A stretch of DNA of 64,000 nucleotides from Amycolatopsis saalfeldensis. Its GTDB lineage: Bacteria; Actinomycetota; Actinomycetes; Mycobacteriales; Pseudonocardiaceae. The DNA is taken from the NCBI RefSeq assembly GCF_900110575.1, contig NZ_FOEF01000010.1, positions 62,001-126,000 of the forward strand. Reading direction: 5' to 3'. The notes below the pieces were generated by a model. That model worked only from the letters and a program-made list of their open reading frames with translations, did not search any database and was not told the origin of the DNA. The position numbers and the translations under genes are program-made. Of this stretch, positions 53,654-62,950 are shown piece after piece; position 1 is the stretch's first letter; every line of letters begins with the position of its first letter.

Positions 53654-54051
53654 GCGTCCAGGCCGTCCGCGTCGTCTTCGGCCGGGGGCTGGTCGAGCCC
53701 TTCGACCTCGATGCGCGGGCAGTCCTTCCACAGCCGCTCCAGGCCGTAGAACGAGCGCTCCTCCTGGTGCTGGACGTGCACGACCACGTCGACGTAGTCG
53801 AGCAGGACCCAGCGGCCCTCGCGGGCGCCTTCGCGGCGGACCGGCTTGTGCCCGCCGATCCGCAGCTGCTCCTCGACGTTGTCGACGATCGCGCCGACCT
53901 GGCGCTCGTTGGGCGCGGAGGCGATCACGAAGGCGTCGGTGATCACGAGCTGCTCGGACACGTCCAGCACGACGACGTCGCTGGCCTTCTTGTCGGCGGC
54001 CGCGTGTGCCGCCGCCACGGCCAGCTCTCGTGCCTGGGACGTCGCTGCCAC
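53650..54051 (-). CDS. rsfS: Ribosome silencing factor
   Basis: 133 residues of the Iojap/RsfS family: AAHAAADKKASDVVVLDVSEQLVITDAFVIASAPNERQVGAIVD and VLLDYVDVVVHVQHQEERSFYGLERLW. It binds L14 of the large subunit and blocks subunit joining when nutrients are scarce. Between nadD and gpgP, as in mycobacteria. Confidence 0.95.
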   Translation of the reverse strand: MAATSQARELAVAAAHAAADKKASDVVVLDVSEQLVITDAFVIASAPNERQVGAIVDNVEEQLRIGGHKPVRREGAREGRWVLLDYVDVVVHVQHQEERSFYGLERLWKDCPRIEVEGLDQPPAEDDADGLDA

Positions 54052-54105
54052 GGTGCTCCTTCAGGGTTCGGGGTACGCCCGACGAGGGTACCCGTGCCCC
54101 TGAAG

Positions 54106-54705
54106 TCACTCACCCTGGTCCTTGCGGTAGAGGTCCTTCTTGGCGATGTAGCGCACCACGCCGTCGGGCACGAGGTACCAGACGGGCTCGCCGCTCTCCA
54201 CGCGCTCGCGGCACGCGGTGGACGAGATCGCCATGGCCGTCACCTCGACGAGACTGACCTTCCCGCTGGGCAGGTGGCGGGAGTTGAGCCGGTAGCCGGG
54301 CCGCGTGACGCCGATGAAGTGCGCGAAGTCGAAGAGCTCGTCGGCCTTGTGCCAGGTCAGGATCTGCTCCAGCGCGTCGGCGCCGGTGATGAAGAACAGC
54401 TGGTCCTCCGGGTACTCCTCGTGCAGGTCCCGGAGCGTGTCCACGGTGTAGGTCCGGCCGCTGCGGTCGATGTCGACGCGGCTGACGGAGAACACCGGGT
54501 TGGACGCGGTGGCGATCACCGTCATCAGGTACCGGTCCTCGGCGCGGGTGATGCGGCGCGCGGTCTTCTGCCAGGGCTGTCCCGTGGGCACGAAGATGAC
54601 CTCGTCCAGCGCGAAGCGCGACTGGACCTCACTGGCCGCGACGAGGTGGCCGTGGTGCACAGGGTCGAACGTGCCGCCCATGACCCCGATGCGGCGTGGT
54701 GACAT
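54106..54705 (-). CDS. nadD: Nicotinate-nucleotide adenylyltransferase
   Basis: 199 residues. GVMGGTFDPVHHGHLVAA holds the HxGH nucleotidyltransferase motif; FVPTGQPWQK and the C-terminal ISSTACRERV complete the signature. It makes deamido-NAD from nicotinate mononucleotide. ATG 54705 was chosen as the closest start to the conserved RRIGVMGG; a longer frame upstream lacks homology. Confidence 0.94.
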   Translation of the reverse strand: MSPRRIGVMGGTFDPVHHGHLVAASEVQSRFALDEVIFVPTGQPWQKTARRITRAEDRYLMTVIATASNPVFSVSRVDIDRSGRTYTVDTLRDLHEEYPEDQLFFITGADALEQILTWHKADELFDFAHFIGVTRPGYRLNSRHLPSGKVSLVEVTAMAISSTACRERVESGEPVWYLVPDGVVRYIAKKDLYRKDQGE

Positions 54706-55034
54706 AACGCGTGAGCCTATACGCGCGGGCGCGCGGGGGCCTGCCGCTCGGCTTTGAGGCGCGATGGAGGTGGCGCGGTGCACGGCCCGGCCTCCCCGCT
54801 CCCCGGGAGAAGCCGGCCGCGCACCGCACCCGGCGGTCAAGGGGGTCCATCGCCGGGCGACCCGCCGCCTCCCCCGAGAGGGACCGGTCGCCCGGGAGAG
54901 TCGCGAGCCCGGCCGTCCTTACGCGGGTCTCGATGGTGATTGGAGTCACAACACGGTGGGTTTCCGGGTGTGAGCGGACCGTTCACGACACCGCCGGTTC
55001 CCGGACTGTCGGGGTGATGGGGTAGACCGGGGGC
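54706..55034. other. Divergent intergenic region
   Basis: 329 bases between divergent nadD and recQ-like starts. It should hold both promoters, but I cannot point to confident boxes. Open frames here show no family resemblance. Confidence 0.5.
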
Positions 55035-57143
55035 GTGGACACCACCGAAGCCCTGCGCGAACGCGCCGAGACCCTGCTCCGTGCGCTCGCGGGCGACAAC
55101 GCGACCCTGCGCGAGGACCAGTGGACGGCGATCGAGGCGCTGGTCGCGCACCACCGGCGCGCGCTCGTCGTGCAGCGCACCGGCTGGGGCAAGTCGGCGG
55201 TGTACTTCCTGGCCACGGCCCTGCTGCGGGAAGAGGGCGCGGGCCCGACAGTGATCGTCTCGCCGCTGCTCGCCTTGATGCGCAACCAGATCTCGGCCGC
55301 CGCGCGGGCCGGGATCCAGGCGGCCACGATCAACTCCGCGAACGCGCAGGAGTGGGACCAGGTGCAGGCCGCCGTCGTCGCGGGCGAGATCGACGTGCTG
55401 CTGGTCAGCCCCGAGCGGCTGAACAACCCGGACTTCCGCGACACCGTCCTGCCCAAGCTCACCGCGAGCGCCGGCCTGCTGGTGGTCGACGAGGCGCACT
55501 GCATCTCCGACTGGGGCCACGATTTCCGGCCGGACTACCGGCGGCTGCGCACCCTGCTGGGCGACCTGCCCGACGGCGTGCCGGTGCTGGCCACCACCGC
55601 GACGGCCAACGACCGGGTCGCCACGGACGTCGCCGACCAGCTGGGCATCGGCAACGGCGGCGACACGCTGGTGCTGCGCGGCCCGCTCGACCGGGAGAGC
55701 CTGCGGCTGGCGGTGGCGGAGCTGCCCACCGATCAGGCCCGGCTGGCCTGGCTCGCCGAGCACCTGGCGGAGCTGCCCGGGTCCGGGATCATCTACACGC
55801 TCACCGTCGCGGCGGCCCACGACGTGGCGGCGCTGCTGGGCGAGCGCGGCTACCCGGTCGCGGCGTACACCGGCAAGACCGACCCGGCCGACCGGCAGGC
55901 CGCGGAAGACGACCTGCTGGCCAACCGCGTCAAGGCGCTCGTCGCGACCTCGGCACTGGGCATGGGGTTCGACAAGCCGGACCTCGGATTCGTGGTGCAC
56001 CTGGGCGCGCCGTCCTCGCCGATCGCGTACTACCAGCAGGTCGGTCGTGCCGGGCGCGGGGTCGAGCGGGCCGAGGTCGTGCTGCTGCCCGGACGTGAGG
56101 ACCGGGCGATCTGGGCGTACTTCGGGTCGCTGGCGTTCCCGGACGAGCTGCGCGTCTCGCAAGTGCTGGAGTCGCTGGCGTACGCCGACCGTCCACTTTC
56201 GACAGCCGCGCTGGAGCCGACGGTCGAGCTTTCGCGCTCGCGGCTGGAAATGGTGCTGAAGGTGCTGGACGTCGACGGCGCCGTGCGGCGGGTGCGCGGC
56301 GGGTGGGAGAGCACGGGGCAGCCGTGGGAGTACGACCGTGAGCGGTACGCGCGGGTCAGCTCCGCGCGGACGGCCGAGCAGGACGCGATGCTCGGCTACA
56401 TCGCGACCACGGGCTGCCGGATGGAGTACCTGCGCCACCAGCTCGACGACCCGGAAGCCGTGCCGTGCGGCCGGTGCGACAACTGCACGGGGCAGCACTG
56501 GGACACCTCGGTGTCGGAGGAGGTCGCGGGCGCGACACGCGAACGGCTGGACCGGCCGGGCGTCGCGGTGGCCCCGCGCAAGCAGTGGCCGAGCGGGATG
56601 AGCGGCCTCGACGTCCCGCTGTCGGGCCGCATCGCGGCGGGCGACCAGGCCGAGGCCGGACAGGTGCTGGGCCGGCTGACCGACGTCGGCTGGGGCTCCC
56701 GGCTGCGTGAGCTGCTGGGCCCGGGCGCGGCCGACGTCGAGGTGCCCGAGAACGTGTTCCAGGCCTGCGTGAAGGTGCTCGCGGGGTGGCAGTGGGCGGA
56801 GCGACCGGTGGCGGTGGTCGAGGTGCCGTCGGTGACGCGCCCGCGGCTGACGCACAGCTTGGCCGCGAAGCTGTCGGAGGTCGGGCGGCTGGAGTTCCTC
56901 GGCTCGCTGGAATCGGCCGGCCCGCCGCCCCGGCAGGCCAACAGCGCCCAGCGGCTCGCCGACCTGTGGCGCCGCCTCAGCCTGCCCGAAGACGTCGCCG
57001 CCCGCGTCGCCGCGACCGCGGGCCCGATCCTGCTCGTCGACGACGTCATCGACACCGGGTGGACGATGACCCTGGCCACCCGGCTGCTGCGGCGGGCCGG
57101 GGCGAAGGCAGTGCTGCCGTTCGCGTTGGCGAGCACGGCCTGA
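55035..57143 (+). CDS. RecQ-like helicase fused to a phosphoribosyltransferase-type domain
   Basis: 702 residues. Helicase core: RTGWGKS (Walker A, 48-54), VVDEAHCISDWGHDFRPDY (Walker B, 151-169), TATANDRV, LGMGFDKPDLGFVVH and QQVGRAGRG. A zinc-binding CGRCDNC (about 476-482) follows. The last 200 residues are not RecQ; near the end is ILLVDDVIDTGWTMT, the PRPP-binding signature of phosphoribosyltransferases. The fusion is known in actinobacteria but its role is unclear. GTG start at 55035. The usual HRDC domain is missing. Confidence 0.85.
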   Translation: MDTTEALRERAETLLRALAGDNATLREDQWTAIEALVAHHRRALVVQRTGWGKSAVYFLATALLREEGAGPTVIVSPLLALMRNQISAAARAGIQAATINSANAQEWDQVQAAVVAGEIDVLLVSPERLNNPDFRDTVLPKLTASAGLLVVDEAHCISDWGHDFRPDYRRLRTLLGDLPDGVPVLATTATANDRVATDVADQLGIGNGGDTLVLRGPLDRESLRLAVAELPTDQARLAWLAEHLAELPGSGIIYTLTVAAAHDVAALLGERGYPVAAYTGKTDPADRQAAEDDLLANRVKALVATSALGMGFDKPDLGFVVHLGAPSSPIAYYQQVGRAGRGVERAEVVLLPGREDRAIWAYFGSLAFPDELRVSQVLESLAYADRPLSTAALEPTVELSRSRLEMVLKVLDVDGAVRRVRGGWESTGQPWEYDRERYARVSSARTAEQDAMLGYIATTGCRMEYLRHQLDDPEAVPCGRCDNCTGQHWDTSVSEEVAGATRERLDRPGVAVAPRKQWPSGMSGLDVPLSGRIAAGDQAEAGQVLGRLTDVGWGSRLRELLGPGAADVEVPENVFQACVKVLAGWQWAERPVAVVEVPSVTRPRLTHSLAAKLSEVGRLEFLGSLESAGPPPRQANSAQRLADLWRRLSLPEDVAARVAATAGPILLVDDVIDTGWTMTLATRLLRRAGAKAVLPFALASTA

Positions 57144-57261
57144 AGCGCCCGGGAAGCCGCACACCGGCAGCCCGCCCGGCGGGAAAGTCCCGCCCGGATC
57201 TACCGATTCCGGAGTCTTTCTGGCAAAGTGCCGTTCCACGCTCGTGGACGTGGAGGTCACC

Positions 57262-58551
57262 ATGGCCGGACCGACGACGGATGTGCAGGCACGACACCGG
57301 CTCCCGGTGCGCAAGCTCTTCGCCGCCAGCGCGGGAAACGCCCTCGAGTGGTTCGATTGGACGGTCTACGCGACGTTCAGCATCTACTTCGCGGGCGCGT
57401 TCTTCCCGTCGGGCAACGACACCCTGGCCCTGATCAACACCTTCGGCACGTACGCGCTGGCGTTTTTCTTCCGGCCGCTCGGCGGGGTGCTGCTGGGCCG
57501 GTTCGCCGACGTGCACGGCCGCAAGCCCGCGATGATCCTCACCATCGTGGTGATGGCGGGCGGCTCGGTGGCGATCGGCGTGCTGCCGACGTTCGAGCAG
57601 GTCGGCTGGCTCGCGCCGATCCTGCTGCTGCTCGCCCGGGTGGCGCAAGGGCTTTCGCTCGGCGGCGAGGTGTCGAACGCGTCGGCGTACCTCGGGGAGA
57701 TCGCGCCGCCGAAGCGCCGCGGGCGGTACTCGTCGTTCTTCTACATCTCCACCGGCTCGGCCGTGCTGGTCGCGACCGTGCTCGGCTTCGTGCTGGCGCG
57801 CACGATGGACAAGGCGGAGCTGACTTCGTACGGCTGGCGGATCCCGTTCCTGCTCGGCGGGGTGCTCGGGATCATCGGCCTCTGGCTGCGCCGTAGTCTC
57901 GCCGAGACCGAGCTGTTCGAGAAGAACAAGGCTGCGGCGAAGCGCGTCGAACGGCCGTTGCGGACCACCCTGACCCAGCACCCGAAGGCCGTCGGCCAGC
58001 TCATCGGCTTCACGATGCTCTCGACCCTTTGCTACTACACATTTTTCAGCGCGCTCACCTCTTTCGCGGTGAAGACGCGCGGGGTCAGCGACGTCGACGC
58101 GTTCCTCGCGCTGTCGATCGCCACGGCGCTGTTCGTCCTGCTGCAGTACCCGATGGGCGCGCTCGCCGACCGGGCCGGGCGCAGGCCGCAGCTGCTGGTC
58201 TGGGCCGGGGTGACGGCGCTGGTGATCGTCCCGCTGTCCTACCTCGTGCGGCCGGGGCTCGGCGGGGTGCTCGTGATGTTCTGCGTCGGGCTCGCGCTCT
58301 ACACGGCGATGACGTCGCTGGCGCCGGCGATCATGAGCGAGCTCTTCCCCACCGAGCTGCGCGGGCTGGGCATCGGCGCCTGGTACAACCTCACCGTCGC
58401 CGTTTTCGGTGGCACCGCGCCACTTGTGCTGAGCTCGCTCTCCGCGGCCGGCGCGTCCGTGGTGTTCTTCTGGTACGTCGCGGTCGCCGCCGCCATCGCG
58501 TTCTTCGTGATTTTGCGGATGCCCGAGACCAAGGGCAGTGAGCTGCGGTAA
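57262..58551 (+). CDS. MFS transporter, metabolite:H+ symporter (MHS) type
   Basis: 429 residues with twelve helices. ASAGNALEWFDWTVYATFSIYF and FRPLGGVLLGRFADVHGRKPAM are diagnostic for the MHS subfamily (KgtP/ShiA/ProP relatives). Likely substrates are dicarboxylates, shikimate-type acids or betaines. ATG 57262 was chosen because GGAGGTCACC precedes it; GTG 57244 is possible. Confidence 0.85.
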   Translation: MAGPTTDVQARHRLPVRKLFAASAGNALEWFDWTVYATFSIYFAGAFFPSGNDTLALINTFGTYALAFFFRPLGGVLLGRFADVHGRKPAMILTIVVMAGGSVAIGVLPTFEQVGWLAPILLLLARVAQGLSLGGEVSNASAYLGEIAPPKRRGRYSSFFYISTGSAVLVATVLGFVLARTMDKAELTSYGWRIPFLLGGVLGIIGLWLRRSLAETELFEKNKAAAKRVERPLRTTLTQHPKAVGQLIGFTMLSTLCYYTFFSALTSFAVKTRGVSDVDAFLALSIATALFVLLQYPMGALADRAGRRPQLLVWAGVTALVIVPLSYLVRPGLGGVLVMFCVGLALYTAMTSLAPAIMSELFPTELRGLGIGAWYNLTVAVFGGTAPLVLSSLSAAGASVVFFWYVAVAAAIAFFVILRMPETKGSELR

Positions 58552-58619
58552 TCCCCTCGGTCCCGCGCGGGGCGGGTCGCTAGGCTTCAGCGACTCGACC
58601 GACGCGAAGGAGGGACACC

Positions 58620-60347
58620 ATGCAGGCGACTGAGGTGAGCGAGGAACTGGCGCGACGCGTGGTGGACGCCATCGGCCGCGCCCTGGACGTCGAGATCGCC
58701 CCGGAGGACGCGCTGATCGCCGTCTCCACCCGCGAGGGCGTCGATTACCAGTGCAACCTCGCGATGAGCCTGGGCAAGCGGCTCGGCCGGCCGCCGCGCG
58801 AGGTCGCGGGCCTGATCGTGGCGCACCTGGAACTCGACGGCGTCGCGGAGCCTCCGGAGGTCGCCGGGCCCGGGTTCCTGAACTTCGTGCTGCGCAAGGA
58901 ATGGCTGGAGCAGCGCGTGACGGCGCTGGGCGGCGACGACCGGCTCGGCGTCGCGCCCACGGCCGCGCCGCGGCGGATCGCGCTCGACTACAGCAGCCCG
59001 AACGTCGCCAAGGAGATGCACGTCGGGCACCTGCGCTCGTCGGTGATCGGCGACGCGATCGCGCGGCTGCTGCGGTTCGCGGGCCACGAAGTGCTGCCGC
59101 ACAACCATCTCGGCGACTGGGGCACGCCGTTCGGCATGCTGATCGAGCACCTGCTGGACGAGCCGCCCGCGGGTCGCAGCGGCATCGGCGACCTCAACGC
59201 GTTCTACCAGGCCGCGCGCCGGAAGTTCGACTCCGACGAGGCGTTCGCGACGCGTTCTCGTGAGCGCGTGGTCAAGCTGCAGAGCGGCGACGCCGAGACG
59301 CTCGCCGTGTGGCAGGAGCTGGTCGACGAATCGACACGGCACTTCAACGAGGTCTACCGGCTGCTCGGCATCACGCTCACCGACGCCGACGTCTACGGCG
59401 AGAGCTTCTACAACCCGTACCTCGGCAAGGTCGTCGACGAGCTCGAGGCCGACGGGCTCACCGAGCTCAGCGACGGCGCCGTTTGCGTGTTCCCCCAAGG
59501 CTTCCACAACCGCGAGGGCGACCGGCTGCCGTTGATCGTCCGCAAGCGCGACGGCGGCTACGGCTACGCGGCGACGGACCTGGCGACCGCGAAGTACTGG
59601 ACGACCGAGCGTGGCGCGACCGATCTGCTGTACGTCGTCGGCACGCCGCAGGCGCAGCACTTCGCCATGCTGTTCGCCGTCTGCCGCGCGGCGGGCTGGC
59701 TGGACGGCGTGCGCGCCGAGCACATCGGCTTCGGCTCCGTGCTCGGCGCGGACGGCAAGGTGATGCGCACGCGGGCCGGCGAGACGACCAAGCTCGCCGA
59801 CCTGCTCGAAGAGGCCGTGACGCAGGCCGCGGCCGTGGTCGCCGAGCGCAGCGAGCTGGGCGCGGACGAGCAGCGGGCGGTGGCGCGGGCCGTCGGCATC
59901 GGCGCGGTTAAGTACGCGGACCTCTCCGGCGACCGTGAGCGCGACTACGTGTTCACGTGGGACCGGATGCTGGCCAAGGAGGGCAACACCTCGGTCTACC
60001 TGCAGTACGCGCATGCGCGGATCGAGTCGATCCTCGCCAAGGCGGGTGCGCAGCCGGCGGAGGCGCCCGTGCTGCTGGGTGAACCGGCCGAACGCGCGCT
60101 GGCCCTCACCCTGCTTCGCTTCGGCGAAGCCTTGCGTGCCGCCACCTCGGGATACGCGCCGCACAAACTGTGCACCTACCTGTACGAGACGGCGGTGACT
60201 TTCTCGCGCTTCTACGAGCAGTGCCCGGTCCTCGCCGCCGCGACGCCGGAGCTGCGCACGTCGCGCGTCCAGCTCGCCACGCTGACCTCGCGAACGCTGG
60301 TGCTCGGCCTGGGCCTGCTCGGCATCGAGGCCCCGCGCCGGCTCTGA
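58620..60347 (+). CDS. argS: Arginyl-tRNA synthetase
   Basis: 575 residues, class I synthetase. N-terminal Add1 domain, HVGH (134-137) as the HIGH motif in YSSPNVAKEMHVGHLRSSVIGD, and KVMRTRAGE in the KMSKS region, followed by the DALR anticodon-binding C-terminus (LRTSRVQLATLTSRTLVLGLGLLGIEAP). GAAGGAGGGACACC precedes the ATG. It is not next to lysA or hom as in some relatives. Confidence 0.94.
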   Translation: MQATEVSEELARRVVDAIGRALDVEIAPEDALIAVSTREGVDYQCNLAMSLGKRLGRPPREVAGLIVAHLELDGVAEPPEVAGPGFLNFVLRKEWLEQRVTALGGDDRLGVAPTAAPRRIALDYSSPNVAKEMHVGHLRSSVIGDAIARLLRFAGHEVLPHNHLGDWGTPFGMLIEHLLDEPPAGRSGIGDLNAFYQAARRKFDSDEAFATRSRERVVKLQSGDAETLAVWQELVDESTRHFNEVYRLLGITLTDADVYGESFYNPYLGKVVDELEADGLTELSDGAVCVFPQGFHNREGDRLPLIVRKRDGGYGYAATDLATAKYWTTERGATDLLYVVGTPQAQHFAMLFAVCRAAGWLDGVRAEHIGFGSVLGADGKVMRTRAGETTKLADLLEEAVTQAAAVVAERSELGADEQRAVARAVGIGAVKYADLSGDRERDYVFTWDRMLAKEGNTSVYLQYAHARIESILAKAGAQPAEAPVLLGEPAERALALTLLRFGEALRAATSGYAPHKLCTYLYETAVTFSRFYEQCPVLAAATPELRTSRVQLATLTSRTLVLGLGLLGIEAPRRL

Positions 60348-60348
60348 C

Positions 60349-61611
60349 TCACGATTCGCCGTGTTCGGCGAACATGCGGCGCTTCAGCGCGGGCACCGAG
60401 CCGACGACCGCGAACATGCTGCGGGACATCGCGCGGGCGAAGCGGTTCTCGGTGACGAAATCCTCGGCGCTGCGGGCCGAGGCGCGCACCGCCTGAAAGC
60501 CGTACTCGCGCATCCGGTGCTCGTAGTCGGCGACGGCCGCGCTGCCGTCCGAGGCACCGATCAGGTTGCGGCACAACAACTGCGCGTCCCGCAACGCCGT
60601 GTTGGCGCCGATCCCGCGGAACGGCGTCATGCTGTGCACGGCGTCGCCCAGCAGGGTCACCGGGCCGGTTTCCCACGGTTCGACCGGCACCGAGGTCTTG
60701 ATCGGCAGCCGGCTCACGGTGCCCTCGGGTGAGAGCTCCACGAGCCGCGACAGGCCCGGGTGCCAGCCCCGGATCTGGTCCAGCACCACGGCACGCAGCC
60801 CGGCACCGTCCAGTTCGGCCAGTCCGGCCGGGAGGCGCCGGGCCGACGCGCCGTACGCCCAGGTCACGTAGCTGCCGGTGTTGTCGAACAGCACCGGGTC
60901 GACGGCCGCGGTCTCGTCGTTCACCTCGGCGCCGGCGAACTCGTGCGGCGCGGTGAACATCGCGCGGCCGCGCGGCGGGAGCACGAAGTTCGGCCCCGCC
61001 GTCAGCCGGGCGGGCACGAGGCCCCGGGTCTCGGCGGTCAACGGGTACTTGCCGACGATCGCGGTGATCCCGGTGTCCACCCGCCCGGCGTGCGGCAGCA
61101 GCTGCGCGCGCACGCGTGAATTCGCGCCGTCGGCCCCCACGACCAGGTCCGCCTCGGCCGTGGTGCCGTCCGCGAAGAAACACGTGACACCCTTCGGCCC
61201 GGTTTCGTAGCGGACGAACTCCTTGTCGTACCAGAGGATTCCGTCGAGCCCGGTGGAAAGCACCTGGTGCAGCGAAATCCGGCTGACGGAGTGGTGCGCG
61301 GCCGCCGGGTCCGCCCCCGTCTCCTCGTCGATCACGGCCAGCTCCCGCAGCTGCTCGGTGACGAACGCGAAGTCGCCGGTCCCCTTCCCGCGCGTGGCCA
61401 GGAACCGCTCCCACGCCGGCGCCGGCAGGCATTCGTGCAGCGCGGCCGAGCCGTGCGGGTTGATGTGCAAGCGGTAGCCCTGCAAACGCTCGGTGCGGGT
61501 GCGGCTGCGCTCGTACACCGCGACCTCCATCCCGGCCGCCGCCAGTCCGTGCGCCAGGCACAGCCCGCCGGTCCCCCCGCCGATCACAGCCACCCTCAGG
61601 TTCTCGCCCAT
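60349..61611 (-). CDS. FAD-dependent aromatic monooxygenase (PHBH-like)
   Basis: 420 residues. FAD motif VAVIGGGTGGLCLAHGLAAAG, the middle DG motif VVGADGANSRVRAQL, and GPVTLLGDAVHSMTPFRGIGANTALRDA are all present. Group A flavin monooxygenase, probably hydroxylating an aromatic compound or antibiotic. ATG 61611 was chosen for GGGGAG six bases upstream; GTG 61617 is possible. Divergent from a TetR gene with operators between. Confidence 0.85.
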   Translation of the reverse strand: MGENLRVAVIGGGTGGLCLAHGLAAAGMEVAVYERSRTRTERLQGYRLHINPHGSAALHECLPAPAWERFLATRGKGTGDFAFVTEQLRELAVIDEETGADPAAAHHSVSRISLHQVLSTGLDGILWYDKEFVRYETGPKGVTCFFADGTTAEADLVVGADGANSRVRAQLLPHAGRVDTGITAIVGKYPLTAETRGLVPARLTAGPNFVLPPRGRAMFTAPHEFAGAEVNDETAAVDPVLFDNTGSYVTWAYGASARRLPAGLAELDGAGLRAVVLDQIRGWHPGLSRLVELSPEGTVSRLPIKTSVPVEPWETGPVTLLGDAVHSMTPFRGIGANTALRDAQLLCRNLIGASDGSAAVADYEHRMREYGFQAVRASARSAEDFVTENRFARAMSRSMFAVVGSVPALKRRMFAEHGES

Positions 61612-61638
61612 GGTCACTCCCCTTCGTCGTGGCGTCCA

Positions 61639-61686
61639 TAATTATCCGAATGGATGATTAAGTCAACCATGAAGATGATTGAGTCA
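61639..61686. promoter_or_regulatory. TetR-type operators between monooxygenase and regulator
   Basis: An inverted repeat (TAATTATCC 61639-61647, GGATGATTA 61652-61660, one mismatch) overlaps a 13-base direct repeat GATGATTAAGTCA (61653-61665) / GATGATTGAGTCA (61674-61686). Two half-site copies 21 bases apart suggest two bound dimers. Confidence 0.6.
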
Positions 61687-61703
61687 CCGGCTAGGCTGAG
61701 CCC

Positions 61704-62324
61704 GTGCCCGAGAACAGCCCCCGCCGCTCCCCCCGCCCCGGTGAACGCCGGCGCGACCGCGAACGCACCCGGGCGCGGATCCTCGAAGCGGCGAAAGCGG
61801 AGTTCGGCGCCAAGGGTTACGCCGCGGCGCGCGTGGGCGAGATCGCCGACCGAGCGGGCGTCAACAAACAGCTGATCTCGTACTACTTCGGCGGCAAGGA
61901 AGGCCTGTACAACGAGCTGAACAGCCCGGTGTACCAAGGATTCTCCGCGCTCGCGGCGACGGACCGGCCGCTCGCGGAGGTCGCGGCCGACTTCGTGCGC
62001 ACCGGCCTCGCCGACACCGATCTCGGCCGGCTCTTCCTGTGGGAGAACCTCACCGACGGCGCGCCGGACGCGGTCGGCGTGGCGGCGCAGCGCGAGTTCC
62101 TGCGCGGCCAGGTCGACTACGTGCGCGCCCGGCAGGAGGCCGGCGACTTCCCCGAGGACGTCGACCCCGCGGCGCTGATGCTGATGCTGATGGCGGCGGC
62201 GAGCGCGTCGCTGGCGTTCCCCCGGGTCGCGCGCGCGGTCACCGGCCGGGACCCCGCGTCACCCGAGTTCGCCGAGGACTACGCGGAGCAGCTCGCCCGG
62301 GTCGTGCGGCACCTCAAGCGGTAG
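61704..62324 (+). CDS. TetR/AcrR-family regulator, probable repressor of the monooxygenase
   Basis: 206 residues. HTH RARILEAAKAEFGAKGYAAARVGEIADRAGVNKQLISYYFGGKEGL at about 24-70, then a TetR_C ligand domain. GTG 61704, with TAGGCT (61692-61697) 6 bases upstream: leaderless. Divergent from the monooxygenase; substrate of that enzyme may be the inducer. Overlaps the next TetR stop by 11 bases, convergent. Confidence 0.85.
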   Translation: MPENSPRRSPRPGERRRDRERTRARILEAAKAEFGAKGYAAARVGEIADRAGVNKQLISYYFGGKEGLYNELNSPVYQGFSALAATDRPLAEVAADFVRTGLADTDLGRLFLWENLTDGAPDAVGVAAQREFLRGQVDYVRARQEAGDFPEDVDPAALMLMLMAAASASLAFPRVARAVTGRDPASPEFAEDYAEQLARVVRHLKR

Positions 62325-62892
62325 CGAGCAGCGCCACCAGTTCGTCGGCCAGCTCCGGGCCCAGCGGCTCGTGCGTCGCCAGCAGCCGGTACCAGAGCGT
62401 GCCGAAGACGACGTCGAGCACCGTGCCCCGCGCGACGCCGTCCGGCAGCTCGTCCCGATCGACCGCCCTGGCGACGATGCGGTCCAGCACGTCGCGGCGG
62501 CGCGACAGGAAGTCCTCACGGAAGCGGTCGCCGAACACCGGGTCGAGCTGAGCCTGGGCCATCAGCGCCCGCAGCGTGTCCGCCACCGGTTGCTTCCGGC
62601 CGAGCGCGAACGTGGCGACCAGGAACTCGCGCAGGTCCTCGGCGAACGAGCCGTGGTCGGGCACCGGCACGATCAGGTCGGCCTTGGTCGCCAGCGCCTC
62701 CATGAGCACGTCGGCCTTCGACGGCCACCACCGGTAGACGGTCTGCTTGCCCGCACCCGAACGCGCGGCGATGCCCTCGATCGTCAGGCCGGCGTACCCG
62801 ACCTCGACGATCAGCTCCAGGGTGGCGACGAGGATCGCGTCCCGGCTCTGCGCACTGCGCTTGCGGCCGGGGCGGGAAGGCTGGTCGGTCAT
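62314..62892 (-). CDS. TetR/AcrR-family regulator, divergent from the SDR gene
   Basis: 192 residues. HTH RDAILVATLELIVEVGYAGLTIEGIAARSGAGKQTVYRWWPSKADVLMEAL at about 17-66, C-terminal TetR_C_16-like domain. ATG 62892. The 58-base gap to the SDR start holds an AT-rich imperfect inverted repeat (AATTCGA near 62920, TTCGAAAT near 62933), a possible shared operator. Confidence 0.85.
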   Translation of the reverse strand: MTDQPSRPGRKRSAQSRDAILVATLELIVEVGYAGLTIEGIAARSGAGKQTVYRWWPSKADVLMEALATKADLIVPVPDHGSFAEDLREFLVATFALGRKQPVADTLRALMAQAQLDPVFGDRFREDFLSRRRDVLDRIVARAVDRDELPDGVARGTVLDVVFGTLWYRLLATHEPLGPELADELVALLATA

Positions 62893-62950
62893 GGGAAACG
62901 ATGGTAGCGTAATTCGAGACGAGACGTCACGGTTCGAAATAGGAGAACAG

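Noticed and set aside
54711..55025. 104-residue frame in the nadD-recQ gap
   Set aside because: Composition is Arg/Pro-rich, no ribosome site, no resemblance to known proteins.
54837..57314. 825-residue open frame on the minus strand
   Set aside because: It is the antisense shadow of the RecQ-like gene, with high Arg/Gly/Ala/Pro composition and no recognisable domain.
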